Shown here: positions 35,621 to 45,197 of the stretch, piece after piece
Layout of the letters: every line of letters begins with the position of its first letter
How positions within the stretch are numbered: position 1 is the first letter of the stretch
Source: Gilliamella sp. N-G2
GTDB taxonomy: Bacteria > Pseudomonadota > Gammaproteobacteria > Enterobacterales > Orbaceae
Length of the DNA stretch: 64,000 nucleotides
Direction: 5' to 3'
NCBI RefSeq assembly: GCF_002142215.1
Contig: NZ_NAST01000003.1
Location: forward strand, 103,583-167,582
Position numbers and translations under genes: made by a program
Notes under the pieces: model-generated
Databases searched by the model: none
What the model saw: only the letters and a program-made list of their open reading frames with translations
What the model was told of the DNA's origin: nothing

Positions 35621-37264
35621 TTATTTGGCCAAACCTAAAATGGTATCAAATATTGTCGTTGCCGCATCAATAACTTTGGCATTTGCTTGGTAATATTGCA
35701 TATAAACTTGCATAGAAATATATTCTTCTTCGATATTCACACCAGAGATAGATTGATTCTGCTCATAAATTTCTTGAGTGATATTTTGACTCGATTGCGC
35801 TGAAATTTTAGCTGTCTGCGTCTCACTACCTATATAACTAACTAATGATGTATACGCACTATTTAAGGTTTTAGTACCATTAACTAGTTTTTCATTTTGT
35901 ATATCAAGTAGTTTTGCCACATTTCGATTATCACCACTACCATTTTCATCATCGTTAATACCGGTAGCGAGTTTATTCACATCTTTAACCAGTAACTGTA
36001 ATGATGAGGCTACATCGGCAACAGGTTTAAGTAAAAAGCTATCACCAGCAACAGCATTGCCAGTAATTTCAATCGATAAGCCGTCAAAAACTAACTTACC
36101 ATCGGTAACTTGTGGGGTAATTTGTTGATTATCAGATAATCTGGTTACTACCCAATCGTTGCCATTGAACTCTATTTTATAATCAGAAGCTTTGACTTCA
36201 GTTACTGAGTTATAATCCATTTTAACGGTAGCATTACCTTGATTTTGGCTATTAGCAATACTAGTCGGTTTATGATAATCAAATAGTTTTTCGCCAGGAT
36301 CGCCATTAATATCAACGCCAGACGTATGAACTTCATTAAAGCGCTCAGCTAAATTTAACGCCAGCAACCCTAATTGATTGCGAGCTTCAAGGAGTGGTCC
36401 ATCACGAAAAGCTAATAATCCATTTAATCGACCTGATGCGATATTTTGACTTGTCAGTTCTTGTGTCGCACCAGAATTATGAGTGTAAATAATCGTATTT
36501 AAGGCAGGATCAGAGGCCGAAGGCTGCACCGATAACTGATTTGTCGATGCGCCTTGTACTAAGCTTAAACCATTGCTAAGCGAAATATTATATTGGCCAT
36601 TTTGCTCGGTAACTGTTATACCTATCAGTTCGCTTAATTCAGTTACCAGTTGATCTCGTTCATCTAGTAAAGAATTAGGTTCATGACCACCACTTACAGC
36701 CTGTAATTTGGCAATTTTTTGATTGAGATCGGCAATTTGTTGGGTATAAGTATTAACTTTATCTATGTTATTCGTCAGTTCAGTATTGATATTGGCAATT
36801 TGATTTTTTAAATTCAATTCCGTTTTATTGAACTGGCTGACTAAAGAGGTAAGATCACTAATCACTGTCTGCTTTGTTGCAGCATCACCCGCATTGGAGG
36901 AGAGCTTATTTAAGCTAGCAAACAGATTATTTAATTGTGAAGAAATACTGTTTTCGTTTTCAGCTAGTAAATTATCGACTTTTGATAATTCATTGTAATA
37001 GGCTTTTATCGAACCATTTTGCGATTGTGATTGGCGTAATTGACCAACAACAAAACTGTTATATGCACGGTTAACTGATGATACCGCAACACCATTACCT
37101 ACAAAGCCAAAATTATACTTAGTACCGTTTGCTTGACGCAAAATTTGCTGCTGGCGGTTATAACCAACTGTATGTGCATTACTAATATTATTACTAATCA
37201 CATTAAGCATATTTTGTGCTGTATTTAATCCACTAATACCGGTATTCATCAATGAATTTGACAT
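35621..37264 (-). CDS. flgK: hook-filament junction protein FlgK (HAP1)
   Basis: 547 residues, identical in length to E. coli FlgK. Start SLMNTGISGLNTAQNMLNVISNNISNAHTVGYNRQ and end SGVNIEEEYISMQVYMQYYQANAKVIDAATTIFDTILG are diagnostic. Central coiled-coil region at about 140-200 and variable domains in the middle. Expressed late; a sigma-28 promoter is visible 62-88 bp upstream. Confidence 0.97.
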   Translation of the reverse strand: MSNSLMNTGISGLNTAQNMLNVISNNISNAHTVGYNRQQQILRQANGTKYNFGFVGNGVAVSSVNRAYNSFVVGQLRQSQSQNGSIKAYYNELSKVDNLLAENENSISSQLNNLFASLNKLSSNAGDAATKQTVISDLTSLVSQFNKTELNLKNQIANINTELTNNIDKVNTYTQQIADLNQKIAKLQAVSGGHEPNSLLDERDQLVTELSELIGITVTEQNGQYNISLSNGLSLVQGASTNQLSVQPSASDPALNTIIYTHNSGATQELTSQNIASGRLNGLLAFRDGPLLEARNQLGLLALNLAERFNEVHTSGVDINGDPGEKLFDYHKPTSIANSQNQGNATVKMDYNSVTEVKASDYKIEFNGNDWVVTRLSDNQQITPQVTDGKLVFDGLSIEITGNAVAGDSFLLKPVADVASSLQLLVKDVNKLATGINDDENGSGDNRNVAKLLDIQNEKLVNGTKTLNSAYTSLVSYIGSETQTAKISAQSSQNITQEIYEQNQSISGVNIEEEYISMQVYMQYYQANAKVIDAATTIFDTILGLAK

Positions 37265-37325
37265 AAAGGCTCCTAAATATAATCTCAGTTAATAATAAAA
37301 TTATTAAACTAAAGTGTTATTATTT

Positions 37326-37352
37326 ATATCGGCCTTCAATTTAAAAACTTTA
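37326..37352 (-). promoter_or_regulatory. sigma-28 (FliA) promoter of flgKL
   Basis: On the minus strand TAAAGTTT (37352-37345), 11 bases, GCCGATAT (37333-37326): perfect -35 and seven of eight -10 positions of the FliA consensus TAAAGTTT-N11-GCCGATAA. Confidence 0.88.
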
Positions 37353-37427
37353 ATTATTTTTAGATAAAAATGGATTTTTTTTGATTTTATTTTTTTAACC
37401 AGCTTAATCTGAGTATTTATGTTGATA

Positions 37428-38324
37428 TTATTCTAATTTAATTTGTTTGGCCTGTTTTAAAAAATCGATGCCAGTCATGGTATTTTCATCTTCAATATAT
37501 TGCTGTGCCGATTTGTTCAAAATTAAAATACTAATACGGCGATTGGCATCTTTGCTGTAATTTGGGTTATTTAATCCCACCGTATCGGCTAACCCAATAA
37601 TACGAATGATTTTATTGGAATCTAATCCGCCAGCGATCAACTCTCTTCTTGATGAGTTTGCTCTATCAGCGGATAACTCCCAGTTACTATAACCACGATC
37701 GCCGGTTATATACTGACGCTCATCAGTATGACCAGATAACGTCATTTTATTAGGTAACGAATTTATGATTGGCGCTAAAGCATACAAAATTTCTTGCATA
37801 TTAGGATGAATAACCGCACTACCAACATCAAACATCGGTTTATCATCGGTGGCTAAAATCTGAATTCTTAGCCCCATTTCTGTTAGTTCAACAATAAGAT
37901 TAGCGGCTAATTTTTGCAGTCGAGGATCTAGTTCAAATACTTCATATATTTTATTCGCTGTATCAATTAATTGCTTTTTTTCATCTTGATTCAAATCAGA
38001 CTCGACAGGATGATCATTCAATATGGTATTTTTATCTTCACCTACATTTTTAGATACATCATCGCCACCACCAGGTATCGGACTTTCACTATCACTGATA
38101 TTTTTGCCACCATTTTGACCTAATATCAATGGTGTTCTAAAGTATTCAGCAATGCCTTGTAACTCCAGTGGACTTGACTTAGCAATTAACCACATGACGA
38201 GAAATAGCGCCATCATCGCCGTCATAAAGTCAGCATAAGCAATCTTCCATGATCCACCATGATGGCCACCACTATGGCCGGATTTCTTTTTAGAAATAAC
38301 TATTCTTACTGACTTCTTTTTCAT
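37428..38324 (-). CDS. motB: flagellar stator protein MotB
   Basis: 298 residues (E. coli 308). Peptidoglycan-anchored half of the proton-driven stator. Cytoplasmic basic N-terminus, one membrane helix containing YADFMTAMMALFLVMWL with the essential proton-binding Asp at residue 32, as in E. coli. The periplasmic OmpA-like domain has LSGHTDERQ and NWELSADRANSSRRELI. Its ATG overlaps the motA stop by one base, so the two are translationally coupled. The Asp and neighbouring residues suggest H+ rather than Na+ use (inference). Confidence 0.97.
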   Translation of the reverse strand: MKKKSVRIVISKKKSGHSGGHHGGSWKIAYADFMTAMMALFLVMWLIAKSSPLELQGIAEYFRTPLILGQNGGKNISDSESPIPGGGDDVSKNVGEDKNTILNDHPVESDLNQDEKKQLIDTANKIYEVFELDPRLQKLAANLIVELTEMGLRIQILATDDKPMFDVGSAVIHPNMQEILYALAPIINSLPNKMTLSGHTDERQYITGDRGYSNWELSADRANSSRRELIAGGLDSNKIIRIIGLADTVGLNNPNYSKDANRRISILILNKSAQQYIEDENTMTGIDFLKQAKQIKLE

Positions 38325-39211
38325 TATTCATTATTTTCTGTTGGGTTAGCGTTTTTATCTTTCACTTCTTGAATATATTTTTCTAATTCAAAAAAAGATG
38401 GCCGTTCGTGGGAAAAAATTGTTTTGCGACCAAACTCAATACAAATTTGCGGAGCATAATCATGCATACTGGCAATAAGAATCACTTTAGTACATTCTAA
38501 AATTTTTACTGTATCGGCATTTTTTTGCCTTAATAAGGCTGCTAAAGGCGACACAAAACCATAAGCAAGTAAAATACCTAAAAAGGTACCAACCATAGCA
38601 TGGGCAATAAGCTCACCCAATTCGCTAGCTGGGCGGTCAGCTTGTGCTAAGGTGTTAATTACCCCCATAACTGCTGCCACAATACCAAAAGCGGGTAAAC
38701 CATCACCGACGCTAGCAATAGCATCAGCTGGTTTTTCAAGTTCATGAGTATAGGTTTCTATTTCCTCATTCATTAGTGCTTCGATTTCATATACTTCCAT
38801 ATTGCCACTGATCATCAAACGTAAATAATCAGTGATAAAATCACAAACTTGCGGATTGGCTAAAATAAGTGGGTATTTTTTAAATAACTCACTCTCTTTG
38901 GGATTATCGATATCTTCTTCAATGGATAAGCCACCACTTTGACGCACTTTAGTTAATATGGTGTACATTAAATTAATTAATGTTAAATAAAGTGTTTTAT
39001 TATATTTTGAGGTTTTAAATAAATTACCTAGTGATTTAAGTGTCGCTTTGATAACTTTCTTTTCATTACTTACAATGAAAGCACCAATAGCTGTCCCACC
39101 AATAATGAGAAACTCTAAAGGTTGAAAAAGTACCGCCAAATACCCGCCACTTAGCACATAGCCTACTAAGGCTGAAGCGATAACCACAATATATCCTATA
39201 ATTATTAGCAT
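38324..39211 (-). CDS. motA: flagellar stator protein MotA
   Basis: 295 residues, as in E. coli. Four membrane helices with a large cytoplasmic loop; GDGLPAFGIVAAVMGVINTL contains the conserved Pro of helix 3 and HAMVGTFLGILLAYGFVSPLA helix 4. The loop contains the charged residues that contact FliG. Located downstream of flhDC, 58 bp after flhC, as in E. coli; no convincing sigma-28 promoter was found in this short gap, so it may be read from flhDC or from a promoter within flhC. Confidence 0.97.
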   Translation of the reverse strand: MLIIIGYIVVIASALVGYVLSGGYLAVLFQPLEFLIIGGTAIGAFIVSNEKKVIKATLKSLGNLFKTSKYNKTLYLTLINLMYTILTKVRQSGGLSIEEDIDNPKESELFKKYPLILANPQVCDFITDYLRLMISGNMEVYEIEALMNEEIETYTHELEKPADAIASVGDGLPAFGIVAAVMGVINTLAQADRPASELGELIAHAMVGTFLGILLAYGFVSPLAALLRQKNADTVKILECTKVILIASMHDYAPQICIEFGRKTIFSHERPSFFELEKYIQEVKDKNANPTENNE

Positions 39212-39269
39212 TGGCTTTCCTTTATCTCCATAAAATATAACTAACTCTGTTTTACTGCTTAATATTTAC

Positions 39270-39875
39270 TTAAATTGTTACCTGATTTGCAGTAACTAAA
39301 TTAAATGCATTTGGTATTGATAAAACTTGTAAACATTTGGCATGACTCTCTTTATGTGTTTTATTATTTTTTTCTGCTCTTGATGGTGGCTGACATAAAC
39401 TGCACACAAAGCTATTATGCGGTTGATAAGCGTGGGTAATAAATCGTCCTTTGCACTCCTTGCAACTTGACTGTTGCATAACATTACTTTCAACAAATTT
39501 AACTAAAATCCATGCTCGGGTTAATCCTAAAATAGGCTCTTCGTCTTGAGGAAAGGAACACTGCTCTAAATAGAGTTGATAAGCTTTTAAAATGGCCTGA
39601 ACACCAGGTTTAATGCCATGTTTAACTAAAAAATGGTAAGCATTATAAAACATACTTGAGTGAATATTGGGCTCCCAAGTCATAAACCACGTAGTTGAAA
39701 AGGGAAGTAAACCTTTAGGAGGAGGACATCCTTGAATTTCTTTATATAATTTAATTAATTTACCACGGCTTAAATTGGTTTCACTTTCTAACATTTGGAT
39801 TCTAGCGCCGAGTGAAATTAATCGAATAGCTAATTGAACTTCTTTATACTTTTGAATAATACTTGTGCTACTCAT
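39270..39875 (-). CDS. flhC: flagellar master regulator subunit FlhC
   Basis: 201 residues from the ATG at 39875, chosen because [20 protein letters not shown] aligns with the E. coli start; an in-frame ATG at 39884 is closer to an AGG. With FlhD it forms the activator of class 2 flagellar genes. Key blocks: [43 protein letters not shown] and the zinc-binding cysteines SCKECKGRF ... [11 protein letters not shown]. The extra C-terminal tail is not conserved. Directly behind flhD. Confidence 0.96.
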   Translation of the reverse strand: MSSTSIIQKYKEVQLAIRLISLGARIQMLESETNLSRGKLIKLYKEIQGCPPPKGLLPFSTTWFMTWEPNIHSSMFYNAYHFLVKHGIKPGVQAILKAYQLYLEQCSFPQDEEPILGLTRAWILVKFVESNVMQQSSCKECKGRFITHAYQPHNSFVCSLCQPPSRAEKNNKTHKESHAKCLQVLSIPNAFNLVTANQVTI

Positions 39876-39888
39876 CTTTATCATCTAC

Positions 39889-40230
39889 CTACTTATTAAT
39901 TGAATCTAAAAGTAAGCTTGATAGAAGGATCCCTGTATGCATCTGCTTTATATCACTAACGCGAGATTCCTCAGTTAATTTTTCCATCATTGCCGAATTT
40001 TTAAATCTAAATTGAAATGTTAATTGATTGGTTTCAGATAGAACCAACATTTGAGAAGCACTTAAATTACTCAAGATATCAGCTGTTTTTTCATCAATTC
40101 CTAATCGATACATCGCCATCACTTTATCTTTTTCAAGCATCTTTTGACTTAATAAAAGCGTTGAAAGATTTAAATGATGAATACATTTCAAAATATCGTC
40201 ATCTTGTATATTTCCCAATTTAACCACCAC
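39889..40230 (-). CDS. flhD: flagellar master regulator subunit FlhD
   Basis: 113 residues. Conserved core: IHHLNLSTLLLSQKMLEKDKVMAMYRLGIDEKTADILSNL, then LSETNQLTFQFRF and SRVSDIKQMHTGILLSSLLL, all matching E. coli FlhD. Forms FlhD4C2, top of the flagellar hierarchy. The 169-bp region upstream is extremely AT-rich and should contain the regulated promoter; no operator could be named. Confidence 0.95.
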   Translation of the reverse strand: MVVKLGNIQDDDILKCIHHLNLSTLLLSQKMLEKDKVMAMYRLGIDEKTADILSNLSASQMLVLSETNQLTFQFRFKNSAMMEKLTEESRVSDIKQMHTGILLSSLLLDSINK

Positions 40231-40399
40231 AATCCATATCTGCTTGCGCTCGCATAAAAAAACGCAAAATTAATAAAATACAACTAACACTACTTTTTTA
40301 AACTTAAAGTTACATTTTTAAACTCGAAAGGTCAATAAAAAAATCATTTCAATTTATTTTCGATTTATTTTCCATGTTTTACTGTTTTAATTCTTTTTT

Positions 40400-41116
40400 T
40401 TATAAAACAATTTTACTTTGTATTCGTTTAATTGCTTGGCTATGTAATTGACTTACTCGAGATTCGCTAATATCCAACACTTTTCCAATCTCTTTTAAAT
40501 TTAATTCTTCTTGATAATAGAGAGCTAAAACCATTTTTTCTTTTTCTGGTAAGTTACCAATTTGTTGAACAATAATATTGCGAATTTCATCATTAATAAT
40601 GGAAGCGAAAGGATTGTTATCGGCGTCAGGCTCAATTAACGCATCCAAATTATCGCCGAGTTTTTTGTGAATCTCATCATAAGAACAGATTTGGCTATAA
40701 TTTGAATCTAATAATACTTTGTGATATTCAGTCAGAGATAATTGCAGATGAGCAGCAATCTGCTGATCATTGGGAGGTATGCCTAATTTTTGTTCTAATT
40801 CATTAATAGCATTAGTGACATCTTTAATTTTTTTCCGTGTTTGCCGTGGTAACCAATCTCGACTACGCAATTCATCTAACATAGCCCCTTTTATCCTTGG
40901 AGTAGCAAAGGTAGTAAAAGTATAACCTTGAGATGCATCATAGCGTTTTATAGACTCTAATAAACCTATATAACCAACTTGCAATAAATCATCAAGTTCA
41001 ATCGTGGTTGGCAATCGAACAGCTAATTTCAACGCCTCATTACGAACTAAATATAGATATTGTTGCCAATCGATTTGATTCACTACACCTTGAGAGTTAT
41101 ACAGGCTATCACTCAT
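40400..41116 (-). CDS. fliA: flagellar sigma factor FliA (sigma-28)
   Basis: 238 residues from the ATG at 41116 (E. coli 239); the frame stays open upstream, but those residues are hydrophobic nonsense and MSDSLYNSQGVVNQ matches the family start. It directs transcription of late flagellar genes and is inhibited by FlgM. Region 2: IELDDLLQVGYIGLLESIKRYD and FTTFATPRIKGAMLDELRSRDWLPR. Region 4 helix-turn-helix: LKEIGKVLDISESRVSQLHSQAIKRI. The gene fliZ that often follows is absent. Confidence 0.97.
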   Translation of the reverse strand: MSDSLYNSQGVVNQIDWQQYLYLVRNEALKLAVRLPTTIELDDLLQVGYIGLLESIKRYDASQGYTFTTFATPRIKGAMLDELRSRDWLPRQTRKKIKDVTNAINELEQKLGIPPNDQQIAAHLQLSLTEYHKVLLDSNYSQICSYDEIHKKLGDNLDALIEPDADNNPFASIINDEIRNIIVQQIGNLPEKEKMVLALYYQEELNLKEIGKVLDISESRVSQLHSQAIKRIQSKIVL

Positions 41117-41218
41117 TTTTCTGAACCAATGTAAAAAAATGCTAATGATTATTATGACGATAATTGATTGAGTTAATGGCAAGAATAAGATATTAAAAAA
41201 TAGGTAATTAACATTATT

Positions 41219-41252
41219 AACAATAGTGGTATTAAAAAATACCACTATTGTT
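41219..41252. terminator. 15-bp perfect stem-loop between fliC and fliA
   Basis: Arms 41219-41233 and 41238-41252 are perfectly complementary around a 4-base A/T loop. It lies about 50 bp past the fliC stop on the minus strand and is the best candidate for the fliC terminator, separating strong flagellin transcription from fliA; the T-run after it is interrupted, so partial readthrough is possible. Confidence 0.65.
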
Positions 41253-41302
41253 ATCGTACAAAATTAGAGTGACCGAAATTCTATCTATGTACTTGTATGG
41301 TT

Positions 41303-42115
41303 TTATTGTAATAAAGACAATACTGATTGTGGTACTTGGTTAGCTTGTGCTAATACTGAAGTACCTGCTTGTTGTAAGATTTGACCACGAGTCATATTTG
41401 ATACTTCTTCAGCATAATCTGCATCTTCAATACGGCTACGTGCTGAACTTAAGTTATTTACAGTATTGTTGATGTTAGTTACAGTTGACTCAAAACGATT
41501 TTGTACCGCACCAAGCTCACCACGTAATTCATCAATTTTTGATAATGCCGCATCAATTGTTTTTAATGGATCTGCTGTTGGCGCATCTGATACATTAAAA
41601 TTAGCTAAACCTAATTTGTCGCTGTCAATTTGTTTTAAATTGATAGCAATGATTTCACCATCATTTGCACCAACTTGAATGTTAAGGGTTTTGTCTTCTG
41701 ATAATACTTTAGTACCATTGAAGTCAGTTTGTGCTGATACACGGTCGATCTCTTGTAAACGTTGGTCGATTTCATTTTGGATTGATACAAGATCGCTTTC
41801 AGAGTTAGTACCGTTTGCTGCTTGAACAGTTAATTCACGAATACGTTGTACGTTATTATTGATTTCGTTTAACGCACCTTCTGTAGTTTGTGCAATTGAA
41901 ATACCGTCATTGGCATTACGTGCAGCTTGAGTTAGACCACGAATACTAGAAGAAAAACGGTTAGCGATAGCTTGACCAGCCGCATCGTCTTTAGCACTGT
42001 TGATACGCATACCAGATGATAGACGCTCAATTGCAGTTCCAAGCACGCTTTGAGAATGATTAAGGTTGTTTCTTGCCATTAAAGACATAGTATTAGTATT
42101 AATTACTTGTGCCAT
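41303..42115 (-). CDS. fliC: flagellin FliC
   Basis: 270 residues, much shorter than the enterobacterial 350-500: only the conserved D0/D1 ends remain, without D2/D3 surface domains. N-terminal MAQVINTNTMSLMARNNLNHSQSVLGTAIERLSSGMRINSAKDDAAGQAIANRF and C-terminal SRIEDADYAEEVSNMTRGQILQQAGTSVLAQANQVPQSVLSLLQ are classic. The QRIRELTVQAANGT segment corresponds to the region seen by TLR5 in other flagellins. Preceded by a sigma-28 promoter and an AGGAGA-type ribosome site. Confidence 0.98.
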   Translation of the reverse strand: MAQVINTNTMSLMARNNLNHSQSVLGTAIERLSSGMRINSAKDDAAGQAIANRFSSSIRGLTQAARNANDGISIAQTTEGALNEINNNVQRIRELTVQAANGTNSESDLVSIQNEIDQRLQEIDRVSAQTDFNGTKVLSEDKTLNIQVGANDGEIIAINLKQIDSDKLGLANFNVSDAPTADPLKTIDAALSKIDELRGELGAVQNRFESTVTNINNTVNNLSSARSRIEDADYAEEVSNMTRGQILQQAGTSVLAQANQVPQSVLSLLQ

Positions 42116-42191
42116 TTTTATCTCCTTTAATATGATTAGTTAGATCAACGAGATATTGAAAAATAATTCAATATATATGCTGATGGTTTAG

Positions 42192-42218
42192 TTATCGGTA
42201 TTAAAAAAAGAAACTTTA
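42192..42218 (-). promoter_or_regulatory. sigma-28 (FliA) promoter of fliC
   Basis: On the minus strand TAAAGTTT (42218-42211), 11 bases, ACCGATAA (42199-42192): only the first base of the -10 differs from consensus. It leaves an untranslated leader of roughly 70 bases before fliC. Confidence 0.9.
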
Positions 42219-42609
42219 ATATTTTTTTGAATTTTTATTTGTTGGTATTAAATAAAGCTGAATAACTAAGTAGTTTGATGAACATGATTAAAGGGCATCA
42301 TACATGTTTATATGTGTAGTAATCGAAGTTATGTATCGCTGAATCGACTGGTTAATATAGCCTTAATTTGTGGCAACAAAACTTAAGCTTGTCCCAATTT
42401 AATTCATTGCAATATATTTTCTAATCAATCAATAGTAATGATATTGGAAGTTTCACTACACAATTTTAATGTTAGGCAACATAAAGGAGAGATAACATTA
42501 CCATTGATTAAGATAACTAACTCGTTTTTTAATAGATAAAACTGATTATCAATATTCTCATTACCAAAACCGACTTATTTATTAGTAAAGATAAAAAACT
42601 AAAAACAGC

Positions 42610-42636
42610 TAAACTTTTTACGGCATTGGTCGATAA
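42610..42636 (+). promoter_or_regulatory. sigma-28 (FliA) promoter of fliDST
   Basis: TAAACTTT (42610-42617), 11 bases, GTCGATAA (42629-42636): one mismatch in each element against TAAAGTTT-N11-GCCGATAA. It stands 38 bp before the fliD ATG. Confidence 0.88.
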
Positions 42637-42674
42637 AACAAGGGATGAAAGAATTTATATTAGGATAATCAATC

Positions 42675-44108
42675 ATGGCAATGAGTATATTAGGAATTGG
42701 TTCTGGTATTGATTTAAATGAAGTATTAGATCAATTAGAAGCCGTTGAAAAAAATCGTCTTACACCGATAAAGGCCCAACAAAAAGCAGTTAATAACAAA
42801 ATAAGCGGTTTTGGTAAATTAAAAAGTGCATTATCAACATTCAACAGCGCAACAGCAAAACTGCAAAAAAAAGAGCTGTTTCAAGCGCGTTCCGCATCTG
42901 GTAATGACAACTATTTTACCACTAATGTAAATAGCAAGGCCCAATTAGGTAATTATGCGGTTAGCGTCGAACAACTTGCCACTGCCCATAGTGTTGCTAC
43001 GAATGCTATTAACGATAAAACATCAGCGTTAGGTAATGATAATGAAACCCGTACCCTCACAATAGAACAAGCTAATGGCCAAAAATTAAATATCACGTTA
43101 GGCAAAGATGACACATCGCTCGAATCGATAGCCAATGCAATCAATCAAGCTAAGGTGATTAATGAAGATGGTTCAACCAGTGAAACAACTGTAAATGCAA
43201 CTATTGTCCGTTCTGGAACTGATAGCTATCAACTGGTTATCACATCAAAAGAAACCGGTGAACAACAAGCCATTACCTCTATTTCATCCGATGATGATAA
43301 GCTTAATTCACTAATTGGATTTAATGCTAATCAAGCTGATTCATCAGCTATGAGTGAAGTAGCTAAAGCGCAAGATGCTAAATTTAGCTTTAATGGTATA
43401 ACGATTAATAGCTCATCAAATACCGTTAAAGAGGTTATTTCTGGTGTCGATATCACATTAAAAGCAGTGACTACAACAGCACAAAATTTAACCATCAGCG
43501 CTGACAATGACAAAGCTCAAGAAGCCCTTAAAGAGTGGGTTGATGCCTTTAATCAATTACAATCAACCATATCCAGCTTAACGCAATTTACCGCTGGTGA
43601 TGCCAATTCAGATGAATTAAATAATAGTAATGGCCCACTGATTGGTGATTCAACACTACGTAATATTGATCAAAGTATTCGCTCTATATTTTCTAAAGGT
43701 CAAACAGGAGAATTATCGGTACTAGCACAAATTGGTATCAATATGGATAGTAATGGCAAACTGGTGATTAAAGAAAACGAATTAGAAAAAGCCCTTAAAG
43801 AAAACAGTGAAGCAGTCGCCATTTTATTTACCGGTGATGGTGAAACAACTGGCATTGCCAACGAAGTCTTTGCCAAAGTAAGTAGCTTTATTGATAACGA
43901 TGGCATGATTGATACGGCAACTAACGGTTTAAATTCTACCTTAAAATCATTAGATAAACGCTATGACCAAGTTAATAACTCTATTGACCAAACTATCGAG
44001 CGTTATCGGGTACAATTCACAAAACTAGATATCTTAATCAATGAATTAAATGGTATGAGTAATTATCTTACCACCCAATTTGAAATGATGGCGAATTTGA
44101 AAAAATAA
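42675..44108 (+). CDS. fliD: filament cap protein FliD (HAP2)
   Basis: 477 residues (E. coli 468). It caps the filament and promotes flagellin polymerisation. Start MSILGIGSGIDLNEVLDQLEAVEKNRLTPI matches FliD; the C-terminal coiled helix with SLDKRYDQVNNSIDQTIERYRVQFTKLDILINELNGMSNYLTTQFEMM is diagnostic. First gene of the fliDST unit behind a sigma-28 promoter; AGGATAATCA upstream of the ATG. Confidence 0.97.
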   Translation: MAMSILGIGSGIDLNEVLDQLEAVEKNRLTPIKAQQKAVNNKISGFGKLKSALSTFNSATAKLQKKELFQARSASGNDNYFTTNVNSKAQLGNYAVSVEQLATAHSVATNAINDKTSALGNDNETRTLTIEQANGQKLNITLGKDDTSLESIANAINQAKVINEDGSTSETTVNATIVRSGTDSYQLVITSKETGEQQAITSISSDDDKLNSLIGFNANQADSSAMSEVAKAQDAKFSFNGITINSSSNTVKEVISGVDITLKAVTTTAQNLTISADNDKAQEALKEWVDAFNQLQSTISSLTQFTAGDANSDELNNSNGPLIGDSTLRNIDQSIRSIFSKGQTGELSVLAQIGINMDSNGKLVIKENELEKALKENSEAVAILFTGDGETTGIANEVFAKVSSFIDNDGMIDTATNGLNSTLKSLDKRYDQVNNSIDQTIERYRVQFTKLDILINELNGMSNYLTTQFEMMANLKK

Positions 44109-44117
44109 GGCATAACA

Positions 44118-44495
44118 ATGTATAAAATGGGATCTCAAGCTTATAAACAAGTTAATTTAGAAACCAGCGTTAGTCAGGCTTCACCTCATCAGCTTATTGT
44201 TTTGTTATTTGATGGCGCATTAAATGCTATTCGCTTAGCTGAGTTATATATACAAAAGGGTAATATTGCTGGTAAAGGAAAAGCCATTTCTAAAGCTATT
44301 AATATCATTGATAATGGGCTTAAAAGTTGCCTTGATTTAAAGCAAGGCGGTGAAATTGCTGAAAATTTAGATCAGTTATATCAATACATCAGTCAGCAAC
44401 TGGTTTTCGCTAATCTACATAATGATACACAAATACTGCAAACTTGTTTTGATCTGCTTAATAATATTGCCCAAGCTTGGCGAGAGATAGCATAG
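44118..44495 (+). CDS. fliS: flagellin export chaperone FliS
   Basis: 125 residues, usual length. Cytoplasmic chaperone that keeps flagellin monomeric. Start YKMGSQAYKQVNLETSVSQASPHQLIVLLFDGALNAI is the family signature; helical bundle throughout. Nine bp after fliD. Confidence 0.96.
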   Translation: MYKMGSQAYKQVNLETSVSQASPHQLIVLLFDGALNAIRLAELYIQKGNIAGKGKAISKAINIIDNGLKSCLDLKQGGEIAENLDQLYQYISQQLVFANLHNDTQILQTCFDLLNNIAQAWREIA

Positions 44496-44497
44496 TT

Positions 44498-44860
44498 ATG
44501 GATGTAGCAACATTGAATACGAGTCTAGTACTAGAACAATACGAGCAACTTAATTATGTTGTTGAGCAAATGCTAATTAATGCACAACAAGAAAACTGGG
44601 AATTATTAATTAGTTGGCAAACTCAGTATCAGCAGTTAGCACGTGATATTCAACTCAAAAATGGGTTAACTACTATTGATAATATACCATTATCACAACA
44701 AGATATTATTCAAATGTATATCAATAATATTCTTAGTTATCATGAGCAATTAAAGCAATTAATCCATCTGCGACATAATGATTTAAGCCAATTAATTGGT
44801 GAGCAGGTTGATTATCAAGCAAAAATAGATAGCTACCAAACAATCGCCAATTTAATTTAG
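44498..44860 (+). CDS. fliT: flagellar chaperone FliT
   Basis: 120 residues from the ATG at 44498, two bases after the fliS stop; an upstream extension of the frame overlaps fliS and is not needed. FliT is the export chaperone of FliD and, in enterobacteria, an inhibitor of FlhDC. It is a poorly conserved helical protein, so assignment rests mostly on position after fliS, size and predicted helices (EQYEQLNYVVEQMLINAQQENWELLISWQTQYQQL). Confidence 0.8.
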   Translation: MDVATLNTSLVLEQYEQLNYVVEQMLINAQQENWELLISWQTQYQQLARDIQLKNGLTTIDNIPLSQQDIIQMYINNILSYHEQLKQLIHLRHNDLSQLIGEQVDYQAKIDSYQTIANLI

Positions 44861-45197
44861 ATTTTTCACAGAGTAGTCAAAAAAATAGAATAAAAATAAT
44901 TGAGGAACGGGGTTTTTTAGCTATCTTTATCTGCCAAAAACCTCACTCCGCAAACTTTTTTGATTAATTTTACATCGTTAATGTAAACACTTTGCTTGTA
45001 CTGGTAACTAACTCATTTCGCAATAACTAAAGCATTTTTAACTTCAAAAATAATCTTATAAAGAGTATCTCGATAGTCGTTGTAACAACAGTAGTGGTGA
45101 GGTTAGGCCAATTTAGGATAAAAATTGGTGATTAATTAATACTATTTTTAAAACCAAAATATATCATCTAGTCGATAAGTAACCATCCGATAATGGT
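44861..45197. other. 337-bp intergenic region between convergent fliT and fliE
   Basis: No gene. It contains the repeated 22-base element and hairpin (44900-44949). The remainder is AT-rich with nothing recognisable. Confidence 0.55.
44900..44921 (+). repeat. 22-base intergenic repeat, copy 1 (after fliDST)
   Basis: Identical to 56574-56595: begins TTGAGGAACGGGG, then six T and AGC. In this copy GGAACGGGGTTTTT can pair with AAAAACCTCACTCC at 44936-44949 (one wobble, one small internal loop), making a possible terminator of fliDST followed by a T-run at 44955-44960. Confidence 0.8.

Larger units (their letters stand above)
42116..42674. other. divergent fliC-fliD intergenic region
   Basis: 559 bp without a gene. 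It holds the sigma-28 promoters of fliC (42192-42218, minus) and fliD (42610-42636, plus). The middle, about 42230-42600, is AT-rich sequence in which I see no gene or clear repeat. Confidence 0.6.

Noticed and set aside
41117..41245. N-terminal extension of FliA by 43 residues
   Set aside because: The extension is hydrophobic, unconserved, and would double the known N-terminus; the ATG at 41116 gives the family length.
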